Shown here: positions 45,131 through 53,360 of the stretch, one piece after another | How positions within the stretch are numbered: the first letter of the stretch is position 1 | Layout of the letters: every line of letters starts with the position of its first letter | Source of the DNA: Pseudarthrobacter sp. SSS035 | GTDB lineage: Bacteria > Actinomycetota > Actinomycetes > Actinomycetales > Micrococcaceae | Assembly (NCBI RefSeq): GCF_023273875.1 | Contig: NZ_CP096882.1 | Coordinates: forward strand, 1,984,001 to 2,048,000 | Direction of reading: 5' to 3' | Length of the DNA stretch: 64,000 nucleotides | The notes under the pieces: model-generated | What the model was told of the DNA's origin: nothing | The model's database searches: none | Seen by the model: the letters and a program-made list of their open reading frames with translations, nothing else | Translations under genes and position numbers: made by a program

Positions 45131-46348
45131 ATGCAGCAGGACGTGGAACAACTGGTGGAGCAGGTGGCGCAGAAGCTTGGCCGGGGACTGTCGCTGGAGG
45201 ACCTGGACGGCCTGCTGCTCGCTTACAGCTCCAACCAGTCCCACGCGGACCGGGTCCGGGTGAACTTTTTGTTGAGCAAGCGGGTCCCGGCCGATGTCAG
45301 CGCCTGGCAGCTTTCCCATGGCATCGCCACGGCGGTCCGCCCGGTGGCGATTCCCGCCAACCAGGAGCTGGGGATGCTGGGCCGGGTGTGCGTCCCCTTG
45401 ATGGTGCGCGGTTTCCGCGTCGGCTACCTCTGGGTGCAGCAGGACTCGGCAGAGGAAAGTCCGACGGCGATCCTCACCCAGTTGCCGGACGTGACCCCGG
45501 AGATCGAGCTGCTTTCCGGCCTGCTGCTGGACTCCAACACCGCCGAGTCCGAGTTCCGGCGGGGCCGCGAACGCGAGTTCCTGGCCGCCTGTTCCGGAGA
45601 GGCCAACGCGGTGGCCTCCGTGGCGGGCTGGAAGGAAATCCAGGGCAAGGGGCCGTGGCAGATGGTCACGGTGCTCGACGCCGACGGCTGGGCCGGCGGC
45701 CCGGATCCCATCGCTTCCACGCTGATCCACCGCTCAGCCGCCCTGCAGGCCACGGTGGGGGTGGACGTGGCGCTGTTCAGCGCCGGCACGGAAACCCATT
45801 CGGTGGTGCTGTTCCGTGAGTCGGTGGGCCGGGCAAACCATGCCCAGGTGCTGGTCCACTACCAGCTGGAGCTGGCCAAACGTTCGGGCCGGCCCGTGCA
45901 CCGCATCATCCTGGGCATCAGCGAGGGTTTTGCCAAGCCGCGCGAGCTTGCCGAGGCCTACCGGCAGTCCCGGCTGGCAGCGCAGGCGGCAGCTGTGGAC
46001 CTCCAGCTCGGCGAGTTGGTGGACTGCCGTGCCACCGGGGTGTACCAGCTGCTGGCATCGGCAGGCGGGGGAGCTGGCGCCTGGGCTGACTCCGGGTCCG
46101 TCTATGTGCGGATGCTGGAGGACCACGACCGTAACGATGAGCTTCTCCCTGTACTTGAGCTCATCTATGACAACGACGGATCGGTCCAGGACGTGGCCAC
46201 CAAACTCCACCTGCACCGCAGCAGCATCTACAACCGGCTGGGCCGCATCCGGCAGCTCCTGGGCGTGGACCCGCTGAAGGGGATGCCCCGGCTGGAACTC
46301 CACGCCGCACTGAAGATGCGGCGCTGGGCGGCGCGCCCGCGGATTTAA
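45131..46348 (+). CDS. PucR/CdaR-type transcriptional regulator, probable controller of ald
   Basis: 405 residues. The C-terminal helix-turn-helix 'SVQDVATKLHLHRSSIYNRLGRIRQLLG' (about 355-385; shown in two pieces in families as VATKLHLHRSS and YNRLGRI) is characteristic of PucR/CdaR proteins, which end with this domain. The N-terminal half resembles their GAF-like sensory region. It is divergently transcribed from ald across 233 bases. In related Micrococcales and mycobacteria alanine dehydrogenase is controlled by a neighbouring regulator (usually Lrp-type AldR); use of a PucR protein here would be a variation. Activation by alanine is an inference. Confidence 0.85.
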   Translation: MQQDVEQLVEQVAQKLGRGLSLEDLDGLLLAYSSNQSHADRVRVNFLLSKRVPADVSAWQLSHGIATAVRPVAIPANQELGMLGRVCVPLMVRGFRVGYLWVQQDSAEESPTAILTQLPDVTPEIELLSGLLLDSNTAESEFRRGREREFLAACSGEANAVASVAGWKEIQGKGPWQMVTVLDADGWAGGPDPIASTLIHRSAALQATVGVDVALFSAGTETHSVVLFRESVGRANHAQVLVHYQLELAKRSGRPVHRIILGISEGFAKPRELAEAYRQSRLAAQAAAVDLQLGELVDCRATGVYQLLASAGGGAGAWADSGSVYVRMLEDHDRNDELLPVLELIYDNDGSVQDVATKLHLHRSSIYNRLGRIRQLLGVDPLKGMPRLELHAALKMRRWAARPRI

Positions 46349-46378
46349 GCTCGCGGACTCTGGAACCGACCCGGAGGA

Positions 46379-46966
46379 CTACCGTCCGGCGGAGCCCTTC
46401 GCGCGTTTCCTTGGGGCCTGCAGCCACGGCCGAAGCAGCCGCGTGCTCAACGGCAGGAACAGGTACGTCATGATTGGCGTCAGCAGGCAGACGTTCAGCA
46501 GCACAGCCAGCGCCAGCGGCCACTGGCCCGTGACCGGGTGCAGCAGGAAGTTTGCCAGCAGGCTGAGCGGGAAGAACGGAAGGAAAATGCCGACGGCCTG
46601 CTTCCATCGGGGCGGGACCACAGTCTCCGGCATCGTGATTAACGCATCGCCCGGTTGGTCAAACCACCCCTCGATCCCGGTCCGGTGTTCCACCCGGGTG
46701 ACTTGCATAAGCCCGCCGGCACTGTCGATCCACCAGTGCCGCTCGTGCGAATCGTCCCAGGCCTGGAGCGAATCGATATCTGCAAAGCGATATATCACGT
46801 GCCATTCATCAGAATCCTGCCCGGTTCGGACCCAGCCCGACCCCAAGTAGCCGGGCCATTCACGCGCCAGTTCCTGACCGGCATGTGCCCAGGCGGCAAA
46901 CTGACGGTGGTAGCCGGGCTGGACGGTGCGGGCAATGGATACGGTGATTGCTTGAGGTCCGGGCAC
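46379..46966 (-). CDS. Antibiotic biosynthesis monooxygenase-domain membrane protein
   Basis: 195 residues from GTG 46966. N-terminal ABM-like ferredoxin fold: 'ITVSIARTVQPGYHRQFAAW', 'GYLGSGWVRT', 'WHVIYRFADIDSLQAWDDS' (about 5-85). The C-terminal part has two hydrophobic helices (about 125-145 and 150-170) and a basic tail. The ABM-plus-two-helix layout is common in actinobacteria and of unknown role. The signature His or Asn of true monooxygenases is not certain. It is convergent with the PucR gene (30-base gap). Confidence 0.78.
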   Translation of the reverse strand: MPGPQAITVSIARTVQPGYHRQFAAWAHAGQELAREWPGYLGSGWVRTGQDSDEWHVIYRFADIDSLQAWDDSHERHWWIDSAGGLMQVTRVEHRTGIEGWFDQPGDALITMPETVVPPRWKQAVGIFLPFFPLSLLANFLLHPVTGQWPLALAVLLNVCLLTPIMTYLFLPLSTRLLRPWLQAPRKRAKGSAGR

Positions 46967-47027
46967 CGGACAATTCTATGTAACACGGGAGGTGAGTTAG
47001 TTCCCTTAGGCGTATACCTCGACAGAC

Positions 47028-47405
47028 CTAGGCCTGCTCGCCCTTCTTTTGCTCGTCCAGCCACGCCAAGATGGCCGCGAGCCTGATCCGGCGGTGCGTG
47101 CCGCGGTATTCCACGGGGATCTCGCCGCGATCGGTCATGTTGCGCAGGTACGTGTGGGAAATCCCGGCGAGTTCGGCCGCCTGGGAGGTGGTGAGCATTT
47201 CCTCCACGCTGCTGACGGTCACCGCTTCGCCGCGGCCCAGCCGGGCGAGCAGGTCGACGACGGCGTCCCTCGCCTCGCCCGGGAGGCGGTGGACCGTGCC
47301 GTCCACGAAGACGGTGATGTCGTTGCTGTCCCGGAGGGAACGGGCGAGGTTCTGGGCGTCGTCGGCGGGCAGGCCAGCCGTGACGCGTGGAGCTATCAGT
47401 GCCAT
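47028..47405 (-). CDS. Excisionase-like DNA-binding protein (orphan antitoxin-like)
   Basis: 125 residues. The C-terminal half is a MerR/excisionase helix-turn-helix: 'LTTSQAAELAGISHTYLRNM' then 'IPVEYRGTHRRIRLAAILAWL'. The N-terminal 60 residues ('VFVDGTVHRLPGEARDAVVD') match the region found in antitoxins that precede PIN-domain toxin genes. Normally a PIN gene follows immediately; here the next gene downstream is the unrelated ABM protein, so the toxin partner is missing. It may act as a plain regulator. Confidence 0.72.
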   Translation of the reverse strand: MALIAPRVTAGLPADDAQNLARSLRDSNDITVFVDGTVHRLPGEARDAVVDLLARLGRGEAVTVSSVEEMLTTSQAAELAGISHTYLRNMTDRGEIPVEYRGTHRRIRLAAILAWLDEQKKGEQA

Positions 47406-47443
47406 GCCAGAAGCCTAACCCGCGCGCTTCCTGAGGATTCTGC

Positions 47444-48181
47444 TCATCCTTCGAATCCGCGGCGGAGCTCTTCTGCGTTCGCCAGCTCCGTGGCAAGCAC
47501 TTGGCGCGCCTCAGCGTCGAGCTCGAGGGCATCCACCGTATCCAGGACAGCCAGCGCCAATGCGCGGCTTCCGGTCCGCTCGTGCAGCTCGGCGAGGTAC
47601 ACCAGCAGCGGCAGCTTCTCCGCGTCCGTCGCCTCCGGATGCCGCTGGAGCCCGGCCTCGATCACGGAGATGGCCGTCGCCTCGCTGCCACGGGCGTCGC
47701 CCTGCCGTGCCGCGTTCAACAGGACCCGGTCGAGCCGCCCTGCCGGGGTAGACGCTGACCCGGACGCACCAGCCGAAGCATCGGAGGCATCCTCGGAATC
47801 GCCGAGGGCGCTCACCCGCAGCCAGTTGCCGCCCGGATCCACCACGGAAAAGCCCGCCGTGGTGCCCTGCTTGCGGCGTGGCCGGGTAATCCGCGGAATC
47901 CCGGAGATCGGCAACTTTCCGTAGGCGGCCCGCAGTCCGGCGGCGAACTCGTCGAACAGAAGCCCCGTGTCCGGCACCAGGAGGATCACGCTTCCCATGG
48001 AATTTTCGGGCTCGAAGCTTTCCAGCCCGAAGAAATGCAGGTCGATTCCGCCACGCTTGAAGCATATGTACGGGTTCGGCCGCTCCTGCCGGTAGGTGAC
48101 CTGGAAGCCCAAGACCTCGTAGAAGGGCGCCACGTCGTCCAGGCGGCGGCACGGCAGGATGGGGATAGCGCGCTCGTTCAT
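47444..48181 (-). CDS. Glyoxalase/bleomycin-resistance (VOC) domain with C-terminal TPR-like region
   Basis: 245 residues. The N-terminal 120 residues have the VOC pattern: 'AIPILPCRRLDDVAPFYEVL', 'KRGGIDLHFFGLE' and 'VVDPGGNWLRV', with possible metal-binding His and Glu. A Ser/Ala-rich spacer ('DSEDASDASAGASGSAS') leads to a helical TPR-like tail ('RTGSRALALAVLDTVDALEL'). The fusion is unusual for this family. Function unknown, perhaps drug binding or small-molecule dioxygenase-like activity without metal. Confidence 0.78.
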   Translation of the reverse strand: MNERAIPILPCRRLDDVAPFYEVLGFQVTYRQERPNPYICFKRGGIDLHFFGLESFEPENSMGSVILLVPDTGLLFDEFAAGLRAAYGKLPISGIPRITRPRRKQGTTAGFSVVDPGGNWLRVSALGDSEDASDASAGASGSASTPAGRLDRVLLNAARQGDARGSEATAISVIEAGLQRHPEATDAEKLPLLVYLAELHERTGSRALALAVLDTVDALELDAEARQVLATELANAEELRRGFEG

Positions 48182-48217
48182 ACCCTGAACCTACCCCCGC
48201 GAAGCCTTGGCCGCCTC

Positions 48218-48285
48218 CCGTTTCGATGGTTCCCTGCCCACCAGATGGTTGCGAGCGTCGACCCGGCAGGGAACCATCGAAACGG
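48218..48285 (-). terminator. Long inverted repeat downstream of the HPr gene
   Basis: Perfect 21-bp arms at 48218-48238 (core GTTTCGATGGTTCCCTGCC) and 48265-48285 surround a 26-base loop. It lies 12 bases after the minus-strand HPr stop. The stem would be very stable. Outer bases continue with a partial match (CTTGGCC near both ends), hinting at an old mobile repeat. Confidence 0.65.
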
Positions 48286-48296
48286 CCAAGCAGAAC

Positions 48297-48575
48297 CTAT
48301 TCGGCGTCGAGGTCCGTTTCCAGGAGCTTGACCAGCGAATCCAATGCCGCGTCGGCGCCGTCACCTTCAGCCCGGAGCACCACAACATCGCCCTTGGCGG
48401 CGCCCAGGGTCATCAGCGACAGGATGCTGGATGCGTCCAGTGCGTCGTCCTCCGGGTCGCCCTGCATGGCAATCGTGACCTCCACTCCCACGTCTCCGGC
48501 GGCTTCGGCAAACAGCGCGGCGGGACGGGCGTGAAGGCCGGAGCGGCTGGCGATGGTGGCGATGCGTTCGGGCAT
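48297..48575 (-). CDS. ptsH: HPr phosphocarrier protein of the PTS
   Basis: 92 residues. His15 in 'RSGLHARPAALFAEAA' is the phosphorylation site by enzyme I. The region 'DASSILSLMTLGAAKGD' matches HPr and includes a serine (Ser49/Ser50) near the regulatory Ser46 position. It passes phosphate from enzyme I to the sugar-specific IIA domains. It is next to ptsI (80-base gap, same strand) and near the mannitol permease, which has its own IIA domain that HPr would feed. Confidence 0.93.
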   Translation of the reverse strand: MPERIATIASRSGLHARPAALFAEAAGDVGVEVTIAMQGDPEDDALDASSILSLMTLGAAKGDVVVLRAEGDGADAALDSLVKLLETDLDAE

Positions 48576-48654
48576 TGTTCCTCCTGGTGGGTGCTTCTTT
48601 GTGGCTAGCGGCGGGCGGTGGGTCGAAGGCGGGCGGCTGGTACGAACCGGCCGG

Positions 48655-50340
48655 TCAGAGGCCGAGTTCCTCGAGGACGGGCAGTTTTTCCCGTACCCAG
48701 GCCTTGGCTTCGGTGGCGCTGGGCGCGGACAGGGCCAGCTTGGCCAGCTGCTGCGCCTCGGCCAGCGTGACGGTCTTCAGCACCGCGGCCACGGCGGCCA
48801 GGGACCGCGCGGTCATGGAAAGCGTGGTGACACCCAGCCCGGTAAGTACGACGGCGAGGGCCGGGTCAGCGGCCGCCTCACCGCAGACGCCCACGGGTTT
48901 GTTGTGGCCTTCCGCGCGGGAGCCTTCCACCGTCAATCCCACGAGGCGCAGCACGGCAGGCTGCCACGGGGTGTTGAGGTTGGCCAGCGGGCCCAGCTGG
49001 CGGTCGGCCGCCATGGCGTACTGCGTGAGGTCGTTGGTGCCCAGGCTCGCGAAACCCACCTCGCGCAGGATGGCCTCGGCGGTGAGTGCGGCGGACGGGA
49101 CTTCAACCATCACGCCGGGCGTCTTGATGCCGGCGTCGGCGCACATTGAGGCGAATCGGGCGGCCTCTTCCGCCGTCGAGATCATGGGGGCCATGACCCA
49201 CACGTCCGCTTCGGACTGCTTCTCGGCCAAGGCGATGGCTTCCAGCTGGCGGTCCAGCACGCCCGGTGTGGTGAAGTCCGTGCGGTAGCCGCGGACGCCC
49301 AGGGCCGGGTTGGGTTCCGTGGAGTCGGTCAGGAAGGGAAGGGGCTTGTCGGCGCCGGCGTCCAGCGTACGAAGAACCACTTTCTTTCCCGGGAACGCGT
49401 CAAAAACGCTCTTGTAGGCCGCGGCCTGTTCCTCCACGCTTGGCTCGGTGTCGCGTTCCAGGAAGCAGAATTCGGTGCGGAAGAGGCCCACACCCTGGGC
49501 GCCCAGCTTGGCGGCCGCCTCGGCGTCCTTGCCGCCGCCCACATTGGCGAGCAGCGGTACCAGGTGGCCGTCCGCCGTCGTGCCCGTGCCACTGAACTCG
49601 GCCAGCAGGGAAGCTGTGGCCGCCCACGCATCCGCTGCGGCACGCAGCGAGCTGTCGGGATCGGCGGTGATGCTGCCTGCGGCGCCGTCAACATAGACTT
49701 CCGTGCCGTCAGCGAGTTCGTCCACCCCTACGGCAGCCACAACGGCGGGCAGGCCCAGCGAACGCGCAATGATGGCGGTGTGGGACTGTGGGCCGCCGCC
49801 GGCTGTTACGAGTGCCAGGACCTTGTTCGGGTCCAGGGTTGCGGTGTCGGCCGGTGCCAGGTCCTCGGCAACCAGGATGAAGGGCGTGCTGGAGGTGGGG
49901 ATGCCGGGCGCAGGGACGCCGCGGAGTTCCGCCACGATCCGGGCGCGGACGTCCAGGACGTCGGTGGCGCGTTCGGCCATGTAGCCGCCCAGGTTATGGA
50001 GCATCTCCGCGACGGAGGAACCGGATTCCCAGATGGCGCGCTCGCTCGAGAGGCCGCGGGCAATGAGCTTGGCCGCGCCCTTGATCAGCATGGTGTCCTT
50101 GGCCATCAGCGCTGTGGCCTCCAGGACGGCCTTGCCATCTCCTGTGGCGTGCGCGGCCCGGGCCTTAAGTTCGTCGTGGACGGACTGAGAGGCTGCCTTG
50201 AGCCCGGCCGTGGCTTCTTCGGCGGACGTACCGCCGGCCAGCTGCTCGCCTGCAGGGGGTTCGCTGATCGGTTTGGGCATCTGCCGGACGGTTCCGATGA
50301 TGCGGCCGGGGCTGACGCCAACTCCTGGGAAGGTCTGCAC
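48655..50340 (-). CDS. ptsI: PTS phosphoenolpyruvate-protein phosphotransferase (enzyme I)
   Basis: 561 residues from GTG 50340 (GAGGA 6 bases upstream). His187 in 'GGPQSHTAIIARSLGLPAV' is the phosphohistidine. The C-terminal PEP-binding domain carries 'GVGLFRTEFCFLERD' (about 285-300), 'GYRTDFTTPGVLDRQLEAI' and 'PMISTAEEA'. It transfers phosphate from PEP to HPr. It is transcribed away from the mannitol genes; 160 bases separate it from the TetR gene and this gap has a Crp-like site. Confidence 0.95.
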   Translation of the reverse strand: MQTFPGVGVSPGRIIGTVRQMPKPISEPPAGEQLAGGTSAEEATAGLKAASQSVHDELKARAAHATGDGKAVLEATALMAKDTMLIKGAAKLIARGLSSERAIWESGSSVAEMLHNLGGYMAERATDVLDVRARIVAELRGVPAPGIPTSSTPFILVAEDLAPADTATLDPNKVLALVTAGGGPQSHTAIIARSLGLPAVVAAVGVDELADGTEVYVDGAAGSITADPDSSLRAAADAWAATASLLAEFSGTGTTADGHLVPLLANVGGGKDAEAAAKLGAQGVGLFRTEFCFLERDTEPSVEEQAAAYKSVFDAFPGKKVVLRTLDAGADKPLPFLTDSTEPNPALGVRGYRTDFTTPGVLDRQLEAIALAEKQSEADVWVMAPMISTAEEAARFASMCADAGIKTPGVMVEVPSAALTAEAILREVGFASLGTNDLTQYAMAADRQLGPLANLNTPWQPAVLRLVGLTVEGSRAEGHNKPVGVCGEAAADPALAVVLTGLGVTTLSMTARSLAAVAAVLKTVTLAEAQQLAKLALSAPSATEAKAWVREKLPVLEELGL

Positions 50341-50453
50341 TGAAGGTCCTCATTCTCTGCCGGTAGCCAGGCCCGCCAAGGTTATCCCGGCGCCATGCCG
50401 GGGCCGCCGCGACCACTATGTGCGAGGGCGGAAACGTGCCTGAAAAAATTGTA

Positions 50454-50482
50454 TGTGATTCAGTTCATATAGCAATGCTATA
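50454..50482. promoter_or_regulatory. Crp-like site and adjoining palindrome between ptsI and the TetR gene
   Basis: TGTGATTCAGTTCATA (50454-50469) differs from TGTGA-N6-TCACA at one position. It abuts TATAGC-AAT-GCTATA (50468-50482), a perfect palindrome of 6-base arms, 18 bases before the TetR ATG. The pair suits catabolite control plus autoregulation. Confidence 0.5.
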
Positions 50483-50500
50483 GGTGATAGGGTAGCGGCT

Positions 50501-51229
50501 ATGAGTTTGGATGGCCAGCTTCCCCCCAAAATGCGTCTGTTGCGTGCAGCGGCCGAATTGCTGGCAAAGTCCTCGGGAGCATCCGTCTCCACCCGCCAGA
50601 TCACGCAGCTGGCAGGGGTTACGGCGCCCACGCTGTACCACCACTTCGGTGACAAGGAAGGTCTCTTCGACGCCGTCGTCGCCGCAGGTTTTGAAGAGTA
50701 TGTTGCGGGCGAGAGGGACTTCGCCCCGTCCGGAAATCCGCTGGAAGACATCCGGCGGATGTGGGATAACCACGTCCAGTTCGGGCTCAAGCAGCCGGAA
50801 CTGTACCTGGTGATGTTCGGCAATATCCGTCCGGAAAGCCGCCCTGCCATCGTTGCCGATGCCGAGGCGCTCATGGAGGAGATGCTGAACAAGGCAGCGG
50901 CAGCGGGCCAGCTGAACGTCCAGCCGCGCGAAGCAGCCAGGTCCATCCTGGCAGCCAACGTGGGTGTGACCCTGATGCTGATTGCGGAACCCGCCGCCGA
51001 ACGGAACCTTGAACTGTCCACCATGACCCGGGACGCCATGATCTTTGCGGTGTCTGCGGCACAGGCCGAAGGGGCCGCGCCGGAAGACTCCGGCAAGTCC
51101 TCGGTAGTGGTGGCAGCGATTGCCCTGAATGCCGCACTTCAGGCTTCGCACTCAGACCAGCTTTCAAGCTCGGAACTCAAGCTGTTCCTCGAATGGCTTC
51201 ACCGAATCTCCACCAGCACGTCGTCGTAA
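50501..51229 (+). CDS. TetR-type regulator upstream of the mannitol genes
   Basis: 242 residues. Helix-turn-helix at about 28-55: 'TRQITQLAGVTAPTLYHHFGDKEGLFDAV'-type sequence (seen as QITQLAGVTAPTLYHHFG) is typical TetR. It is followed by mtlA after 49 bases. Its ligand is not known. In other organisms mannitol genes are controlled by MtlR of the PRD or AraC type, so a TetR protein here would be an unusual choice, or it may control another nearby gene. Confidence 0.82.
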   Translation: MSLDGQLPPKMRLLRAAAELLAKSSGASVSTRQITQLAGVTAPTLYHHFGDKEGLFDAVVAAGFEEYVAGERDFAPSGNPLEDIRRMWDNHVQFGLKQPELYLVMFGNIRPESRPAIVADAEALMEEMLNKAAAAGQLNVQPREAARSILAANVGVTLMLIAEPAAERNLELSTMTRDAMIFAVSAAQAEGAAPEDSGKSSVVVAAIALNAALQASHSDQLSSSELKLFLEWLHRISTSTSS

Positions 51230-51278
51230 GTATCGGACCCATCCTGCGCTGCAGCAGGAATGACGGTTAGGAAAGCAC

Positions 51279-53360
51279 ATGGCAACAGAGACAGTTGCGA
51301 AACCCCGCACCAGCCTGCGGGTTCACGTCCAGAAGTTCGGGACGTTCCTGTCCGGCATGATCATGCCCAACATCGGCGCGTTCATCGCGTGGGGCCTCAT
51401 CACGGCCCTCTTCATTGAGAAGGGCTGGATCCCGGTCCCTGCCCTCGGTGGCTTCGACACCAACGCCGAGGGAGTGCCTAATGTGGGCCTGGTTGGCCCC
51501 ATGATCACCTACCTGCTGCCGCTGCTGATCGCCTACACCGGCGGCCGGATGGTCTACGACGTCCGAGGCGGCGTGGTGGGAGCCATCGGCACCATGGGCG
51601 TCATTGTGGGCGCCGGCATCCCGATGTTCATCGGCGCCATGATCATGGGCCCCCTGGGCGGCTGGACCATGAAGAAGATCGACCTCCTGTGGGAGGGCAA
51701 GATCCGCCCGGGCTTCGAGATGCTGGTCAACAATTTCTCGGCCGGTATCTGGGGCGCGCTGCTGGCGATGCTGGGCTTCTACGGCATCTCGCCGCTGGTC
51801 CAGGCCTTCAGTACGGCCGCCGGCAATGTGGTCCAGTTCCTGGTCAACAACGGCCTGCTACCGCTCACCAGCATTTTCATCGAGCCCGCCAAGGTGCTGT
51901 TCCTGAACAACGCCATCAACCACGGCGTGCTGACCCCGCTGGGCATCCAGCAGTCGCTGGAGCAGGGCAAGTCCATCCTGTTCCTGCTTGAAGCCAACCC
52001 CGGCCCCGGCATGGGCATCCTGCTCGCGTACATGTTCTTCGGGAAGGGCCTGGCCAAGGGTTCGGCCTCCGGCGCAGCGATCATCCACTTCTTCGGCGGC
52101 ATCCACGAAATTTACTTCCCGTACGTCCTGATGCGCCCGCTGCTGATCCTGGCCGCGATCGCGGGCGGCATGACGGGCATCGCCACCCTGGCCATCACCG
52201 GCTCCGGCCTCGTGGCGCCGGCGGCGCCTGGGTCGATCATCGCCGTGCTCGCCCAGACCTCCCGTGACAGCTACGTCGGGGTGATCCTCGCGGTGGTGCT
52301 CGCCACCACGGTTTCGTTCCTGGTGGCCTCGGTGATCCTGAAAACCACCAAGCACAGCGACGAGGTGGACCTGAGCGATGCCACGTCCAAGATGGAGGCC
52401 ATGAAGGGCAAAAAGAGCTCCGTCTCCTCGGTGCTGACCGGCGCCGGTGCAGGCGTGGGCACGGCTGTCCTGGCCGGCCCCATCAAGAACATCGTGTTCG
52501 CCTGCGACGCCGGCATGGGCTCCAGTGCCATGGGCGCCTCGGTGCTGCGGAACAAGATCAAGGCTGCCGGCTTCCCGGACGTCAAGGTCACCAATGCCGC
52601 GATCGCCAACCTCAGTGACACCTACGACGTTGTCATCACCCACCAGGACCTGACCGAACGCGCCAAGCCCGTCACCTCCAGCGCCGCGCACTTCTCGGTG
52701 GATAACTTCATGAACAGCCCGCGGTACGACGAGATTGTGGAACTGGTCAAGGAGCACAACACCGAAGGCTCAACGCCCGACGCCGGTGCTGCCGACGCCG
52801 GTGCTGCCGCCGCCGGTGCTGCCGGCACCGCAGCTGGCGCCGGCCACGGCGCGCACGCTGCCAGTGCCCCGGCGGATGCGGCACCCGCCGCTGCCAGCGG
52901 TGCGGCACCTGCAGAGACGGCGGCGCCGTCGGACATCCTCGTAGCCGACAGCGTCATCCTTAACGGCACAGCCACCACCCGTGACGCGGCCATCGACGAA
53001 GCAGGTCAGCTTCTCCTGGCCCGCGGCGCCGTGGACGAGGGTTACCTCGCGGCCATGCACGAGCGTGAGGAATCCGTATCCACGTACATGGGCAGCTTCC
53101 TGGCCATCCCGCACGGCACCAACGCCGCCAAGGACCACATCCTGAAGTCCGCGGTGTGCGTGATCCGCTACCCGGACGGCATCGACTGGAACGGCAAGCA
53201 GGTCAAGTTCGTGGTGGGCGTGGCCGGCATCAACAACGAACACCTCCACATCCTGTCCTCCATCGCGAAGGTCTTCACCAACAAGGCCCAGGTGGCCCAG
53301 CTGGAAGCGGCTACGTCCGTTGAGGAAGTCCTGGAGCTGTTCGGAAAGGTGAACGCATAG
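51279..53360 (+). CDS. mtlA: Mannitol-specific PTS IICBA permease
   Basis: 693 residues. IIC membrane domain 12-350 ('KFGTFLSGMIMPNIGAFIAW', 'FGGIHEIYFPYVLM'), IIB with phospho-Cys409 in 'VFACDAGMGSSAMGAS', and IIA with phospho-His612 in 'FLAIPHGTNAAKD'. A linker of about 50 Ala/Gly/Pro residues joins IIB to IIA and its DNA contains three 15-base tandem repeats at 52779-52823. It imports and phosphorylates mannitol to mannitol 1-phosphate using HPr. Its stop overlaps the mtlD GTG by one base. Confidence 0.96.
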   Translation: MATETVAKPRTSLRVHVQKFGTFLSGMIMPNIGAFIAWGLITALFIEKGWIPVPALGGFDTNAEGVPNVGLVGPMITYLLPLLIAYTGGRMVYDVRGGVVGAIGTMGVIVGAGIPMFIGAMIMGPLGGWTMKKIDLLWEGKIRPGFEMLVNNFSAGIWGALLAMLGFYGISPLVQAFSTAAGNVVQFLVNNGLLPLTSIFIEPAKVLFLNNAINHGVLTPLGIQQSLEQGKSILFLLEANPGPGMGILLAYMFFGKGLAKGSASGAAIIHFFGGIHEIYFPYVLMRPLLILAAIAGGMTGIATLAITGSGLVAPAAPGSIIAVLAQTSRDSYVGVILAVVLATTVSFLVASVILKTTKHSDEVDLSDATSKMEAMKGKKSSVSSVLTGAGAGVGTAVLAGPIKNIVFACDAGMGSSAMGASVLRNKIKAAGFPDVKVTNAAIANLSDTYDVVITHQDLTERAKPVTSSAAHFSVDNFMNSPRYDEIVELVKEHNTEGSTPDAGAADAGAAAAGAAGTAAGAGHGAHAASAPADAAPAAASGAAPAETAAPSDILVADSVILNGTATTRDAAIDEAGQLLLARGAVDEGYLAAMHEREESVSTYMGSFLAIPHGTNAAKDHILKSAVCVIRYPDGIDWNGKQVKFVVGVAGINNEHLHILSSIAKVFTNKAQVAQLEAATSVEEVLELFGKVNA
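52779..52823 (+). repeat. 15-base tandem repeat in the MtlA linker
   Basis: GACGCCGGTGCTGCC at 52779-52793 and 52794-52808, and GCCGCCGGTGCTGCC at 52809-52823. It encodes D-A-G-A-A units in the flexible IIB-IIA linker. Copy number could vary between strains. Confidence 0.75.
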
